A stretch of 64,000 bases of DNA, taken from Xanthostigma xanthostigma (lineage: Eukaryota > Arthropoda > Insecta > Raphidioptera > Raphidiidae). The translations under genes were made by a program, and so were the position numbers. The stretch covers positions 8,804,001-8,868,000 of the forward strand of contig OY754464.1 of the NCBI GenBank assembly GCA_963575645.1, written 5' to 3'. A model generated the notes under the pieces. The model was not told where the DNA came from. It ran no database searches and saw nothing but the letters and a program-made list of their open reading frames with translations. Shown one piece after another: positions 31,884 through 43,844 of this stretch. Position 1 is the first letter of the stretch. Every line of letters starts with the position of its first letter.

Positions 31884-32087
31884 GAGTGGTAAAAATTATC
31901 TGCCTACATTGATAGGTAAAGTCAAGCCAACATTTTTTTAGTTCTTCACTATCGAAAGCAGATAAATTTTCGTGGACCCCGCTTACGAATTATGAACTCC
32001 CATTTTTTTGTCACGCCATCGTAGACCCCCGTCGAGTCTCCCGTGAACCCCTGGGAGTCTACCTGGTCCACTTTGGGAACTAAGGCG

Positions 32088-32520
32088 TTAGATAATATAT
32101 ACATTGATAAATCGCACATGGGTTGCCTAGCTATATCGCGTATAGGTACTGACGCTGTTAAATTAAATAAATTCTAATTAACTTTTTTGGATCAAATTCT
32201 CCGATATTTTAATCATGAAAATTAAGCCTAAAATGAGAGAACATGACGCAAATCAAATGTTAACAAAACGAATAAACTCAAAGTAGTACACAGAACACAA
32301 CTATTTACAAGGTATGTTTATGTAGATGATTTATATTTATGTATAGAATCAATGAGATATTCCAATGCCTTGTGTCATATTCTCTCATTTTAGGTTCAAT
32401 TTTTATGATTGACAAATCGGGAAATTTGATCCAAAAAAGTTAATTAGAATTTATTTAGTTTAACAACATCGGCACGCGATTTAGCTAGGCAATTTATCAA
32501 TGTATATATTATCTAACATA
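32088..32520. repeat. Second palindrome nested in the 1.1-kb element
   Basis: TTAGATAATATATACATTGA at the left mirrors TCAATGTATATATTATCTAA at the right, and TTAACTTTTTTGGATCAAAT mirrors its complement further in. Confidence 0.8.
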
Positions 32521-32690
32521 TGATCTTTGTCATCATCAAATAACAGATGAGGGTATATACTTCTAATACGGGATCTTAGACTATTAGTTGAATGATTACA
32601 ATTAAATAAAATCGTAACTTAGTTTGTAATTGTATAGTTTTAAAAATTACTAGAGCCAATTGTCACTTTTCGTAGGTACTTATAAAAAAA

Positions 32691-33247
32691 TTAAACCTAA
32701 CAATATTGTTTATGTATATTATGTAAAAATTGAAGATGGTTAAGCAGAACAACCATTGGCTGGACTTCGCCAAAATAAAGAATCTATTCTATTCTATTCT
32801 ATATGTATTGTTTACATGTTTTACTTCAATCGCGCGTATAGATTGCATGCACACTTTTTTAGACTCACTGTGTATTAAAAAAATTGCACGTAGCTTGGTT
32901 GCCATACTCGTTTGTTTGCAAGTCATAACTTATAAATGTCCTTCATATTGTATGATAACACATTGTCATTCAGTGACCTGTACAAACTACATTGCATACA
33001 TCCATTTTACAATTGTTAAATTGCATGAATACTGCGCAAATAACTTCAACTTGCACTATTTACCGTACTTTGTCTCATAATGTTCTGTGTGTAGTGCTGT
33101 TTACTGTACTCCTGTTTCTGCACAGACTTTGAATAATGAACTCGTTCTTTCATCGGTAAAACTTAACTATGATATTTACACCGTTTTTTGAAAAGTGTTT
33201 TTAATGAATCCTAAAGTCATAAAGAAGCACTACAATTTTTATGATAA
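32691..33247. other. Spacer without recognised features
   Basis: A 116-codon frame (32730-33080) is Cys and Tyr rich, lacks a motif and has no context that supports a gene. Confidence 0.4.
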
Positions 33248-34536
33248 TCTATACTAATACTAGCGGCCTTGTACGTGCTTCGCTACGTATAAAGTGAAAT
33301 AATAAAAAAATTTAATTGGAACATCAAATTCATTTATTCAAAGAAAAAATTATTTTATTAATTGCTAGCTATTTTAAAATATACATGTGCGTATATGTGT
33401 GTATGGAAATATATATGACTGCATACGTCAATATATATAAAACTATCATTAAATAATTTATTTTTAAATCGAGTGCTTCCATCTGTTACAAAAGAATAAA
33501 ACACCCGTATGCACACAATATGTTTTTTTCAAATAAAGAAGCACACATACATACATGTAATTCACTTCAACACTGTATACTTTGTTACAGTCTTACCTCG
33601 CGGGGCTGCTCTGGGGAAGCTTCGCTTCCCTTTGTGGAGCCTACGTCAACACTGAAAAAGTTTCAATTTGACAGCACAGTCCCCATCCGAAAAAAGTTTC
33701 AATTTGACAGCAAAATTCCCATTAACAAAATGATCCGCCATTTATTGAATTCATTTGTTACAAAAAATGTGATAAATGAAGAACCGCTCGACCGATTTTG
33801 TGCAAACTTCACATAAACCATCTACTAAATAGTCCGAACAAAGCCTAAAAATTTGGTTTGGATATGTGAGCCCGTTCTTGAGTTATAAAATTACAACGAA
33901 AAGTGGGATTGATTTTTATATATATAGATATGAAGCTGAAGAGTTTGTTTATAATATATTTTACATAATATAATACCGTACGGATGTCCATGTCTGTATA
34001 TATAGTAACCGATTACAAAATCTACATACTGTGAGAGTTATTTCTTTAATGAATTATACAGACGTTAGCTCAATTATTTCAAATAAATAAAATCGCAACT
34101 TAGTATGTAAATGAACAGTTTTAAAGATTCCTAGAGCGAATTTTCAGTTTTCATCACTTTTTTCTGTTTATATTTTTTTGTACCTATCTTCTATCTATAT
34201 ACTAATATATAAAGCTTTGTTTGTTTGCTAGGTTGGTTGAACGCGCTAATCTCAGGATCTACTAGTTAGAATTGAATTTTTTGTTTGTTGGTAGGTCCAT
34301 TTATCGAGGAAAGCTATAGACTATATAATATCACGCTACGACCAATAATAGCGGAGCATTAATGAAAAATGTAACTCAAAATTTGTCCGTCCGACAAAAA
34401 CTTTTGAATGGTAACTCCGATCATCATGAAATTTGGACACAACATTAATCTCGGTAAACTAAGATGAACGTACGAACTTATGTGCCTCCCCTCATTCGTT
34501 CTTTTGCACCCGGGTGAAACCGGTCGTGACCGCTTG
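33248..34536 (+). mobile_element. Composite Helitron containing another Helitron
   Basis: The start TCTATACTAATA (33248-33259) continues after the inserted element at 33929 with TATGAAGCTGAAGAGTTTGT. The outer segment matches 15340-15610. The inner family 1 element starts at about 34194 and ends with the hairpin ACCCGGGTGAAACCGG and CGTGACCGCTTG near 34536 (CTTG in place of CTAG). Confidence 0.75.
33260..33928 (-). mobile_element. Helitron family 3, inserted between A and T of another Helitron
   Basis: Read on the minus strand it begins TCTATATATATAAAAATCAA and ends ACGTAGCGAAGCACGTACAA followed by GGCCGCTAG. The base before is A (33259) and the base after is T (33929), the A/T target of Helitrons, and no target bases are duplicated. 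A truncated copy of its 3' end is at 58204-58320. A 98-codon frame at 33520-33816 is not supported. Confidence 0.8.
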
Positions 34537-35723
34537 TATTTTATAACCGAATTGTGCCATAAAAACGACTTGTCATTATGCTAATTTTCGCGCAAAAACG
34601 ACTTGTGACGTCACTATGATTATAAATAATAACGATAGTACACAGTAACCATATAACACTGTACAATTAAATATATTTAATTAGTAAAACTTTATTTATT
34701 TATTAACCGTATTTATCCTAGGTAGATTAGTACTTTCTGCTTTTACGAAACCGTCTTTCATGATGCGAAAGCAATAAAATACGGGATAGAAGTCTCTAAA
34801 CGTGATAATAACTTGAAATAACTTCAAAATAACACACAGCACAACATAAACGTTGCTGGTTTACAGACGAAGTGACATCACGCCAGAATCCAACATGGCG
34901 AACAGCGTTTTAGACTTTTGAAGAACAGATGAAAAAATACAATTCTTAAAATTGAATTATAAAATTTATAGTGCCCCCTTTACCCCCCATATCTACGCCC
35001 TTGATTGCTTCCGTCCGGAAAAAGAAGTCTGACTTCAAAAATGATAAAGAAGGCTTAGTCTTTTTTGCAACAATTTACCTTTTTCCAAACAAAAAGCCTA
35101 TTCGTAATGTAAACATTTCTGTCAATTCAATTATGTTGTAATTTAACAAAATTTATCGAATTACTTAGACAGAATTTTCTTTTTCAATAAAAAGGTGTAA
35201 AACGTATCTTTTGATGTAACTTTTAACACCTATTCATTACCTATATTCAATAAAAATACACCCAGAACCCGCCTTGCGTCAAATTGATTTCAAAAAACAT
35301 TTCCGGACTATCGTTTTTATTCTATTCTTACGTTCGTTTTTTTCACAATTCTAAAATAAAAAGCGTAATTTCTCCAGTAAAATTTTAAATGAGGTAAAAA
35401 AGAAACGGTTTTGTAACTCCAAAATATATAGTTTATTTCAAATAAAACTTTGCTAAAAAAATCATAATTTAAAACGAGGTTGCGGATAATCTGGGGTTGA
35501 CTGTAAACAGTATAAGATTGATTTGTAAATATTTTTTGTATATATACGGTTTTTATCAACTTCTCAATCAGGAAATCGGAGACTCGCATTTTGAATGCGA
35601 GAGAAGCTATTAGAGAATTCACTGGCAAAGCTTATATGGCACAAGTTACAACGACGCATAACTCGATCTGACGCACGAACTTAATACGTATACAGTGTGT
35701 AACATAAATATACTACAAACATT
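34537..35723. other. Spacer without recognised features
   Basis: A 103-codon minus-strand frame (35317-35628) lacks motifs. No repeat partners identified. Confidence 0.4.
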
Positions 35724-35725
35724 TT

Positions 35726-36372
35726 TGACGTGATAAAGTCTTATAAATTGATGAAACACCGCCAGCACACACGAAAAAGAGTAACGTTCCGCAAGCGAGA
35801 GCGCGATATAAGCGATAGAGATGTACGATCGGCCCAAGTGTCGGCTTGTGCGCATTTCTCCCTCTTCTCGCGTGACGTCAGAGAGTAGTGTGCGTTCAAT
35901 ATTTGTTTCGGCTGTTCCAGCGAAAGCTACATCTGACAGATGGCCTTTGTTTTATAAACCGTGGAAATTAAGACTTAAAATCAAGATATCTAATAAAAAT
36001 GTCATAAATTATCGAATTTTTAAAGCAATTTTTCAGATAATACATCGTTATTTGTCAATTGATAGTTTGTACACAAACGCAGCTATATTTTGTATCAAAA
36101 ACAAATCTTGGGAGATATCTGCATTTCATAACAGCAGATAAATTATACGGTTTGTTAACAAATATATAATATATATACATTCTTTTAAATGTCTTTTATA
36201 ATTGCTTAAAAATATGTATTTTGCTTTGGTTGATCAAATTATTATTAGTCGGTAAAAAAATAGTTTGACAGCTACTAAAATTTAGGTTATGTATTATTAA
36301 ATATGATATTCGAGCGGAATACGTTATCACGTAAAACTATCGTCCGTAAACCGACTTTACAGACAACCAATT
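35726..36372 (+). mobile_element. Poly-T-targeting element, family T, long form (copy 3)
   Basis: It starts GACGTGATAAAGTCTTATAA after ATTTTT and ends GACTTTACAGACAACCAA before a T run. It includes CATCTGACAGATGGCC and TTTGGTTGATCAAATTATTA blocks shared with 46710-47138, plus about 200 bases not found there (35945-36140). A 106-codon frame at 35821-36141 falls across both and is not supported. Confidence 0.75.
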
Positions 36373-36594
36373 TTTTTTCTATTTTATTATCTCTACGAAA
36401 TGTAACGTTCGTATGTTCAAAATCTCAAATCTCCGAAAGTTCTTCACCGATTGTGTTGAAATTTTGAAAAAAATATGGTTTGAAACGATATTTGTTTTCA
36501 AACTGTGTATACAATATTTAACGTAGTTTCTTTTTTGAAGTAAAACTAATTCTTTAAGCACGCTTGACTTGGGGAGTAAGCTGGTGAATGCGTG
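36373..36594. repeat. Spacer with right-end fragment of the AAGTAAAACTTC repeat
   Basis: GAAGTAAAACTAATTC then GCTTGACTTGGGGAGTAAGC at about 36536-36585 is the reverse of the right end at 13660-13700 and 47870-47920. Confidence 0.6.
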
Positions 36595-37340
36595 ACGAGA
36601 GATTTAAAATTAACGACGCCATAACTCGAAAATTACAATAGCTACAGACTTCTAGATAGGCTCATTCGATTAAGCATGATTTTTTGCATACCATATATTC
36701 TATAAATTTCCGATCGATAATGCACTTTATTTAAAATTAAAAAATAATCGTCGGCCCCCCCTGTAAAAATTTTCAAAATCGAAGTCTCCTAGAACGGGTT
36801 GATATTAAGGTTACCCGGTAGATTTTGACACGCAGCTCTGTATCTTGTCTAATTTCAGAGATAATCGAGTTTGAAATTTTCAAACTTTCTAATGCTCATA
36901 ACTCCGAAACTAGAAGAGATACAGTTCTGCGCTTGTGCTCATTCGATTCAGCGGACTTTTTTCTATAAGGTCACGTAAATTCAGGCATATCCGTGACACT
37001 TTTATTTTTTTCAAAAAATTGAAGTTTTTCGATATTTTTGCAAATCGGCGACTTTTTGAGGCACTATGAGCCTTCCGATAGGTTAATATTAAGCACACTT
37101 ATGGAAAAAATCACGCTGTATCCAATGAGACCACCCGCAACTCTGTATCTCTTTTGGTTTAGGAGTTACACGCGTTTTTATAAATTTTTCTTGGAAAAAT
37201 TAAAAACACTATAACTACAATAGCTACAGACTTCTAGATAGGCTCATTCGATTCAGCATGATTTTTTGCATAGGACCAAGTCATTTTCAACCATATATTC
37301 TATAAATTTCCGGTCGATACTGCACTTTATTTTAGTTTGG
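36595..37340. repeat. Unassigned repeat with direct terminal blocks
   Basis: AATAGCTACAGACTTCTAGA and TAGGCTCATTCGATTNAGCA at 36638-36690 recur at 37217-37270, both followed by ATATTCTATAAATTTCC. Between the blocks are many cases of CATAACTCCGAAAC-like phrases. Class unknown, no coding frame beyond 62 codons. Confidence 0.55.
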
Positions 37341-37354
37341 CTCTGTGTTTATAT

Positions 37355-37520
37355 TTGAATTGTCACTGCGCACGCATCAGATCTATCCACAAATCAAACT
37401 TGAAAAATAGTCTCGTGTGAAGCGAGCACTTAACAGCAATCAAGAAAACCAGCGCTGGAAAACTAGTAGGCAAATCTAGCAAGGAATCTAGCAGCGTTTC
37501 TAGCCTCGTGTAACACGAGC
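37355..37520. repeat. Dispersed repeat R (copy 1)
   Basis: AGTCTCGTGTGAAGCGAGCA and CTAGTAGGCAAATCTAGCAA appear in inverted orientation at 62100-62210. Confidence 0.55.
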
Positions 37521-37899
37521 TTTAGTTGACTGAGAGCACCCGCTATGCGTTTTGACGACAGTTAACGGCGTAGCATACATTGCATGGCGTGACACTGACA
37601 TATTAGCCTGACAGGTAGACTGCTAATAGGTGCTCGACTGTGCAGTCGAGTTTCTCGCTAACCGGGGCTTCTATACTCGCCACCCCCCGGATGACATGTC
37701 TTGCAGGGTTGTACACACACGTGTGACTACAATTCCTTTATTTCCCATTTCCTCATAATATAATATTTGTAAATGGGGATCGAAGAAATATTTTTAAAAA
37801 TTTCAATCGCCTTTTAAATATACGTGGTAAACAGCGAATAATTCGTATATCCTACTAGATACAACAAAAAGTTTGAGTAGTTTTTTGGTCAACTCGAGA
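37521..37899. other. Spacer without recognised features
   Basis: A GC-richer patch (37520-37700) contains the palindrome CTCGACTGTGCAGTCGAG. No gene recognised. Confidence 0.4.
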
Positions 37900-38175
37900 T
37901 TTGCTATCGGAAACTGCTGAGGAATATTTTTTTGTACTTCAAACTCAACCGGAAGTGTACATGCAACATTTTTTTACATTTTCGAAACCTCCATTTTTTT
38001 CCAATACATATTCATATTATATAAAATGTTCATAAGGTTACATAGGAAAATATTCAAGAAAAACGTAATTATTTTTCATAGCACTCCACACAGGTGTAAA
38101 TCATTAATAATTATTACTGTGTGTTTAATTAGTTCTCGAATATTTTCTTATGTATCCTTATGAAAATTAAAATTA
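37900..38175. repeat. Dispersed repeat S (copy 1)
   Basis: TTTTTTTGTACTTCAAACTC, ATAAGGTTACATAGGAAAAT and CTCGAATATTTTCTTATGTA follow the order at 39840-40160. Each copy is itself an imperfect inverted repeat around its middle. Confidence 0.55.
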
Positions 38176-39584
38176 TAAAGAAAAAAAAGTGATTTGGAAA
38201 AAGTAAAAATAAAATTTTGTCATTATAACCCAAATACTATTATTATATACTGAGCATAGGAATAAAATTGCAATCGTACCATTATGGTGCAAATATACAG
38301 TATGTAAACGCGTAAAGTGCACATAGGGAAATTAGCATTGGGAAAAAATACTTGGATCAGAGTTAGCCATGACTGCATTAATTGTTATTTCTATTGAATT
38401 ATCGTGGTAATCTTGAGGATTTCTATTTTATTTTGATTTATTTTTATTTTACTTGGCTTTTTTAATAATAAAAAGCTCTTATAAATTATTATTTTAATTT
38501 GTTTGTACAAAAATAAAACAAAAAAACAACTTCATCTGTTTGGAAACATTTCATTCAAAAATTTTCTGACTGGTATGACGTATGTGCGTTGGTAAATCAG
38601 TGACCCAATGTCTTTAGGTTCAACACGAATAGGAGGAGATATTTGATCTCGCACCATATTTAAGTATTTTTGGGAATTTAATGTCCCATTAATAAAAAAA
38701 GTCCGATTATGTTGTAATCATTTGAATATTTTCTTCGGTAGTATACACATTCATTTAAAGAATATTATCTGTTAAATTGAAAAACAAGATTTCAAGGCTC
38801 ACTCTCATCCAGTCATTTTTTCCCAATGTTTATTTCCCTACGTGTTTACATACTTCTGCAGTCTTACTTTAAGTGGTAAGAGAGCTCGTTGGTTCTGATT
38901 GGCTAACGCTATAGATAAAAACATAAAACTTCTGATAAAGAGAGATACACTATATGCTAATATATATTATAATATTTACTGTCGGAATAACCAAAGAATT
39001 ACTTCGGAAAAAGAGATATTTTTGATATGCTTTGTTGCCTTCGCTCACCACACATTGAGTAAATTATGTTATCACCGCCTGGCATGTTGTGTCACTATGT
39101 AACGATCTTGAAAAGCAGCTGACGTGACATTGCTACTTCGCATGAAGAATGGCCGCTATAGATACATTTTTATTGACAGCAATCTGGAACGCGTTTTGTA
39201 ACAGAAAACAGAAAGAAAATTCTCTTTAATAATTTTGTCACAAATTCTATTTCAAAACTGATAATTCTAAAATGAGCTTAAATGAAGTTCCCTAGGCAAA
39301 ACAAACACGAAGATATAATTTCAAAGGTATAAAACGTTTAGTGTACAAATCTGTTTCTGTTAAAGTTATGTAATTTCATCCCATTCTTGGATTTTCAGCG
39401 AACTTGCAGTATTGTCTTCACTTCAAAATAAGCGAAAATATCTAACTGCCAAGAACGTGCTAATAATATAATATTAAACTTTTTGAGGAAATCACATTTT
39501 GTTTAAACATCTTCATTCAAATTAACTTATATGTTTTACATTTTGTAATTAGTTATCTGATGAATTAGATCAGATTTGGAGCTT
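38176..39584. other. Spacer with short dispersed repeats
   Basis: TATACTGAGCATAGGAATAA (38245) and TTGCCTTCGCTCACCACACA (39035) both have relatives near 56640 and 56960, so the two regions share an old repeat. A 67-codon frame here is not supported. Confidence 0.45.
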
Positions 39585-39765
39585 CTTCATTATATATTTC
39601 TGAAGAAGGTCAAAATCCGCACCGAAACGTCATTTATTGAGATATTGAATTATAATTTTTTGTCAATATACAGTCTGAAAAAATTGGTTGATAATTTTAT
39701 TTATTTGAAGATTTCTATTCAGACGTGAATCTAAGATTTAGATTAGATTTTTTTAAAATTAGTTA
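39585..39765 (+). mobile_element. Penelope-derived 3' end with hammerhead-like core (copy 4)
   Basis: CTGAAGA at 39600-39606, then GAAACGTC at 39624-39631, TCAATATACAGTCTGAAAAA and the tail to CTAAGATTTA follow the family. The left arm is reduced to the fragment TTTGGAGCTTCTTCA. A target duplication is not clear. Confidence 0.65.
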
Positions 39766-39839
39766 TTAAATACAGTTAAACGAGCGAGTCAATTTTTACA
39801 ATATCGTTCGTCATTCATCGAAACTTAGGGAGGTATAAT

Positions 39840-40160
39840 TTTTTGTACTTCAGACTAAACCGGAAGAGTAGCTACCTGCATTTTTTTTTCAAATAACAAC
39901 ATATATTTTTTTTTATACATTTTCTAAGTCTCCATTTTTTGTCTATAAATTTATATAAAATTTTAATAAGGTTACATAAGAAAATATTCGAGAAAAACGT
40001 TATCAATTTATTAATTAAATACAACGTAATAATTATATAATTAACACGTGAGTGAAATGCTATGAAAATAAATCATTACTATGTATTTAATAAATAAATT
40101 GATTTTACTCGAATATTTTCTTATGTAACCTAATAAATTTTATATGAATTTATAGACAAA
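39840..40160. repeat. Dispersed repeat S (copy 2), palindromic
   Basis: TTTATATAAAATTTTAATAA and GGTTACATAAGAAAATATTC at the left are mirrored by GAATATTTTCTTATGTAACC and TAATAAATTTTATATGAATT at the right. Confidence 0.65.
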
Positions 40161-40203
40161 AACGGAGCTATCTAAAATAAAAAAAATATATTACCATGTA
40201 AGA

Positions 40204-40492
40204 CATAGTTTCTCAATCTTTTTACATCCGCGGACCACCAAAAAATCCAAAAATGTTTTGCGGACCATCAACATTGGAATAAAATAATAAAAATTTATAG
40301 AATTGATTTTTTATTCAAAACAATTAATTTTGCAACACCATATGCTTATATAACAGTATTTACGTACATTAAACAGACAGTAAAAAATATAGTTTAAAAA
40401 ACCATAAAATACAACATCTCAAAAATCTTCACGGACCACTCAAAAATCTACAGTTCAGCAATGGTCCGCGGACCACCGGTTGAGAAACTATG
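40204..40492. mobile_element. hAT MITE with degenerate 8-bp target duplication
   Basis: The ends CATAGTTTCTCAATC and GGTTGAGAAACTATG are inverted and lead into GTCCGCGGACCACC, a sequence typical of a widespread animal hAT family. The flanks ATGTAAGA and ATATAGGA agree at six of eight positions. No coding sequence. Confidence 0.75.
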
Positions 40493-41264
40493 ATATAGGA
40501 TACACGAATTGTTCACTGTGTAAGACACTGTATAGTGTATATGCTGTCTTTTATTTTTTTTAATAGCCAAAATAGTTTTGTTTTTTTACTGTACACATAA
40601 TATATTCGCTAGCATATATAGTTACGTACAATACGCGCCACGGATCTAAAAGGTTCGGAAGCTAGTCACAAACAGCGTCGCAAAGGCACATTTTAGAGCC
40701 GTTGAGACTCCCACCACCTCCCAGCTACCTGCACGGAACGTGCGCTCGTCGATGGTTGGCCGTGATCGCTCGTTGCCTTTGTCACTTGTCGCTTTCCTGC
40801 TTTAAAGTACAGTCGAGTACGCTATTGTTAAAGTTGTTATTGCTATGTTAGTTTTGTTGAGTTGCGAGTTTGTAGTTTTTCAACAGACTGTACAAGCGCA
40901 AACCCGCATTCGCATCTAACTTCCGAGCCTTGTAGATTCGTGGCGCGTATTGTACACGACTTTTTAACGTTGCATGGCGACGCAATAGCATACATTCATC
41001 CTTGACCATAACCTGACAAATTTCACATTTCGTAAGGAACACAAACACGCACCCCTTAACCCATCCTTGCCCACGTGAAGTTTTGTGTGATGTAATAATA
41101 CGAGCGTGTAATGATACTTGACATGCGTTTTTAAAGTCACATACTACAATTACATCTATTACCCACCCTTTCTAATGTACGTATGTAAATACACACATGA
41201 CTGAGTTTTTTTTTGTGTCCCCCGTACAGTTGTAAATGTTTTATTTTCCCACTTACAAATATAT
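40493..41264. other. GC-richer spacer with a 330-bp inverted-end element
   Basis: GTACAATACGCGCCACG at about 40627 has its complement ending near 40955, and the match extends to TTCGGAAG, giving an element of about 330 bp. A 66-codon minus-strand frame (40848-41048) crosses the right end and includes CEICQVMVKDE then LLRRH, faintly like a BED-type zinc finger. Not firm enough to call a gene. Confidence 0.45.
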
Positions 41265-42545
41265 TGAGAAATAATTGGGCGACGGGACCATTCCAACTTC
41301 AAAATATTGACATTTGATATATTATATTAAAGAAAATAAAAGGACTCCACACAAACCTTATATGGGATTTGGATCTCGGTTAAATTATTCGAAAATTGTT
41401 TTATTTTATAGTTTAAAGGTCACTAAGAAAAAGTGTCCATGGACGCATAGCCTAAAAACCAATATATTTTTAGCTACAGATATGTTTAGGGATATCCACT
41501 GAATTCACAATCTTAAAAAATTCTAAGCTCTAGAAATATGTTTTCGAGTGCGCTGAATCCGAATATGACATTATTATTTTATACAGGGTAACAACTTCCA
41601 ACATTTACATAGTTTTCGACTATTTTTCTATTTCTGAAAAAAAAGCACAAAATTCGAATATGGAACATGTTTGTGAATTCAATGGATATCCCTATATCTA
41701 AAATCTCGATAAACTAATATGTAGCTAAAAAAAATTGGTTGTCTGTAAACTCGGTTTACGGACGATAGTTTTACGTGATAACGTATTCCGTAATACATAA
41801 CCTAAATTTATATAATAATTATAATAATTCGAGTCTATGATATTGCATCTTTCGCTTTAAATTTAGGTTAATTTTATTTATTTAAATTACTCACCATATA
41901 ATATAATTGTTTTTTTTAACTTTCTTTCTTTCGTATTTATTTTAAGTCTCAAAGATTAGCTGTCATAATATTTATAAAACAATTGTTTCACTGTTTATAT
42001 AAAATTCCAAAACCTACTTACAATATTTAAGTATTTTCATACGTCAAAAAATTGATTTTTATAATGATAAAATTTGTAAGAAAACGATTTTTTTGAGAGA
42101 TGAGACCTAGCTAAAACGATTTTTTGCCCCCCAAAATCCCTTTTCAGTAAATTTCATCCAAATCGTTAGGGCCGTTTTCGAGAAAAGCACGCACAGGGTC
42201 AGGCGGAACGTTAGGAACGTTACACTTTTTCGTACATGCAGCCGGTGTTTTATCAATTTATAAGATTGGTGATTCATCAATTTATAAGACGTTATCACGT
42301 CAAAAGTAAAAATCTATTGGTTTTTAGGCTATGCGTCCATGGACACTTTTTCTTAGTGACCTTTAAACTATAAAATAAAACCATTTTCGATCAATTTAAC
42401 CGAGAACTAAATCCCATGAGGTATGTGCGGGGTCCTTTCTTTTAACGGTGACGCGGGTTACGGCTAGTATTAAATATTATGACATTTACTATTCGTTTGC
42501 ATGGTTATCTGTATAATATGTTATCACGTCATGTAAAAATTAATC
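41265..42545 (-). repeat. Dispersed repeat X (copy 2), interrupted by nested elements
   Basis: The left part CAATTGGGCGACGGGACCAT to TTAAAGAAAATAAAA and the right part GGTGACGCGGGTTACGGCTA to CACGTCATGTAAAAATTA together form the complement of 23060-23260. Between them lies about 1.1 kb of nested sequence. Its outer layer is an inverted repeat (AAACCAATATATTTTTAGC side at 41340-41480 against 42303-42440) and its core is a family T element with a second insertion. Confidence 0.65.
41734..42306 (-). mobile_element. Poly-T-targeting element, family T, interrupted (copy 4)
   Basis: TTGGTTGTCTGTAAACTCGG begins it and ACGTTATCACGTC followed by AAAA ends it on the plus strand. The middle (about 41930-42185) is a Helitron-like block matching 4870-5150 in inverted orientation. 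GATTCATCAATTTATAAGAC is partly duplicated near 42250-42290. Confidence 0.65.
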
Positions 42546-43224
42546 CGTTCAAAAATGGAAAGAACTAGTTTTGTCCAATTGAAAACGCGCCAAACTAGTT
42601 TTGCTCATTTTATAACACTCAATACCCGTTTAAAAGTAAGATTTCGGGTTTGGTAAATATTCGTTGGTCAAAACTAGTTTTGCGCATTTATTTCGGGTAT
42701 AGACCGTAATATCTATAACATAGAATCGACTATATAGAGTCAATGCTAGACTTCATGAGCTCCTCGTCCCTTGATCTCTAAACTATTATAATGAAAATCT
42801 GGCAATGCTATTCTAGGACCGCTGCTCTTCAGCTTCCCCAAAATAATCATTGTATATTGTTGCTGTTCTGCATGTAAATTATAAGTCATATCCCTTTGGT
42901 TGAGTTTCATCTAACTACAGTGTTGTTATCTGGTTTGGGTAGATATCTAGTAGTACCACCATAGCTTGGCAGGTAGTAAGCACGGTTGGAAAAGAGGTGG
43001 GTATCTCATGCGCCTATGTAATACAGAGCCATCTGTCGGTGACACACAAGTATAACTAACTGAAGCATTTTGACAACTTCATTTCTGAGTTTGTATATTA
43101 AACAACACTACTAGGTTGTTGTGTTGGAGACGAGGACGACTGTTGGGCGAAGCCTACAACAAGAGATAGGGAAAATTACTTACTGTACAGATGGCCCTCC
43201 GAAAACAGGTTTAACCGACGTAGC
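42546..43224. other. Spacer without recognised features
   Basis: AACTAGTTTTG occurs three times between 42566 and 42690. No gene recognised. Confidence 0.4.
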
Positions 43225-43705
43225 TAGTGATGTGTCGCTCCTGAGCGAGTCGTTCATAATGAACGACTCCTTTCTCGCTCATTTTTTGTGAATGACTCAC
43301 TTCGAGCGCCATTGCTCTGTGCTGAGCTATTCTGTACTGTTGTATTCGCACATTTACAGAGCGCACACAGCACAGGCCACAGAGGCACTAGTGAATTTTG
43401 CACGTACGGAGTTATCTTTGCTGAGTCATTTAATGTTGAATGACACACTGTAAGTGTAATGGTAGTACTAAGCTTAACAGTGACTTAAACAATTCACATT
43501 GACGTCGTTGATAACGATATAATATTGTAACAATAAACATTATTATTGTTAAGCTTTTATTACACTTTATAGTTTATCCGAAATGCGAATAATATAAGAT
43601 CATAACCATTAAAATGAGCTCAGAGCTGAGTGTGTATTGTGCTGTGCAATGCTTTGTGACTCCTGAGCATGGCATGATGACAGTTCACACCTCTGCAGAG
43701 CACTC
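43225..43705 (+). mobile_element. hAT-like element, left part (copy 2)
   Basis: It starts TAGTGATGTGTCGCTCCTGA and follows the copy at 55848 up to GATGACAGTTCACACCTCTG, then diverges. A 64-codon minus-strand frame is shared with 55877-56071, reflecting common origin. Confidence 0.65.
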
Positions 43706-43844
43706 AAAATGTTAGGTGCGGAAACACGAGCCGCCATGCTTGCCTATTGTGACGTCATTTTTGTAGTAAACAAACAAGTGAAAAAAATGCTCGGTGTCGT
43801 TTACACGAGGCACACGTGGTCCGTCCCGTGTATATGTAGGTATA

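Larger units (their letters stand above)
31459..32583. mobile_element. 1.1-kb foldback element with TTA target duplication
   Basis: TTA at 31456-31458 and 32584-32586 flanks the element. Two uninterrupted relatives elsewhere in the window (GACGTTAGTTTAAT near 15490 and GACGTTAGCTCAAT near 34070) show the original site with a single TTA. The ends AGATCCGGTATTAGAA and TTCTAATACGGGATCT are inverted and continue through TACCCTCATCTGTTATT. Inside are two further palindromes, 31680-31883 and 32088-32520. A 3-base TWA duplication fits PIF/Harbinger. No transposase was seen, and a 90-codon frame at the left is not supported. Confidence 0.75.
31391..32690 (+). mobile_element. Helitron outer segment interrupted by a TTA-flanked foldback
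   Basis: ACAAAGTCCACATACTGCGA (31408 onward) and, after the insertion, AATAAAATCGTAACTTAG (32605 onward) are the two sides of the segment seen uninterrupted at 15430-15540 and 34010-34110. Between them lies the element at 31459-32583. Confidence 0.75.
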
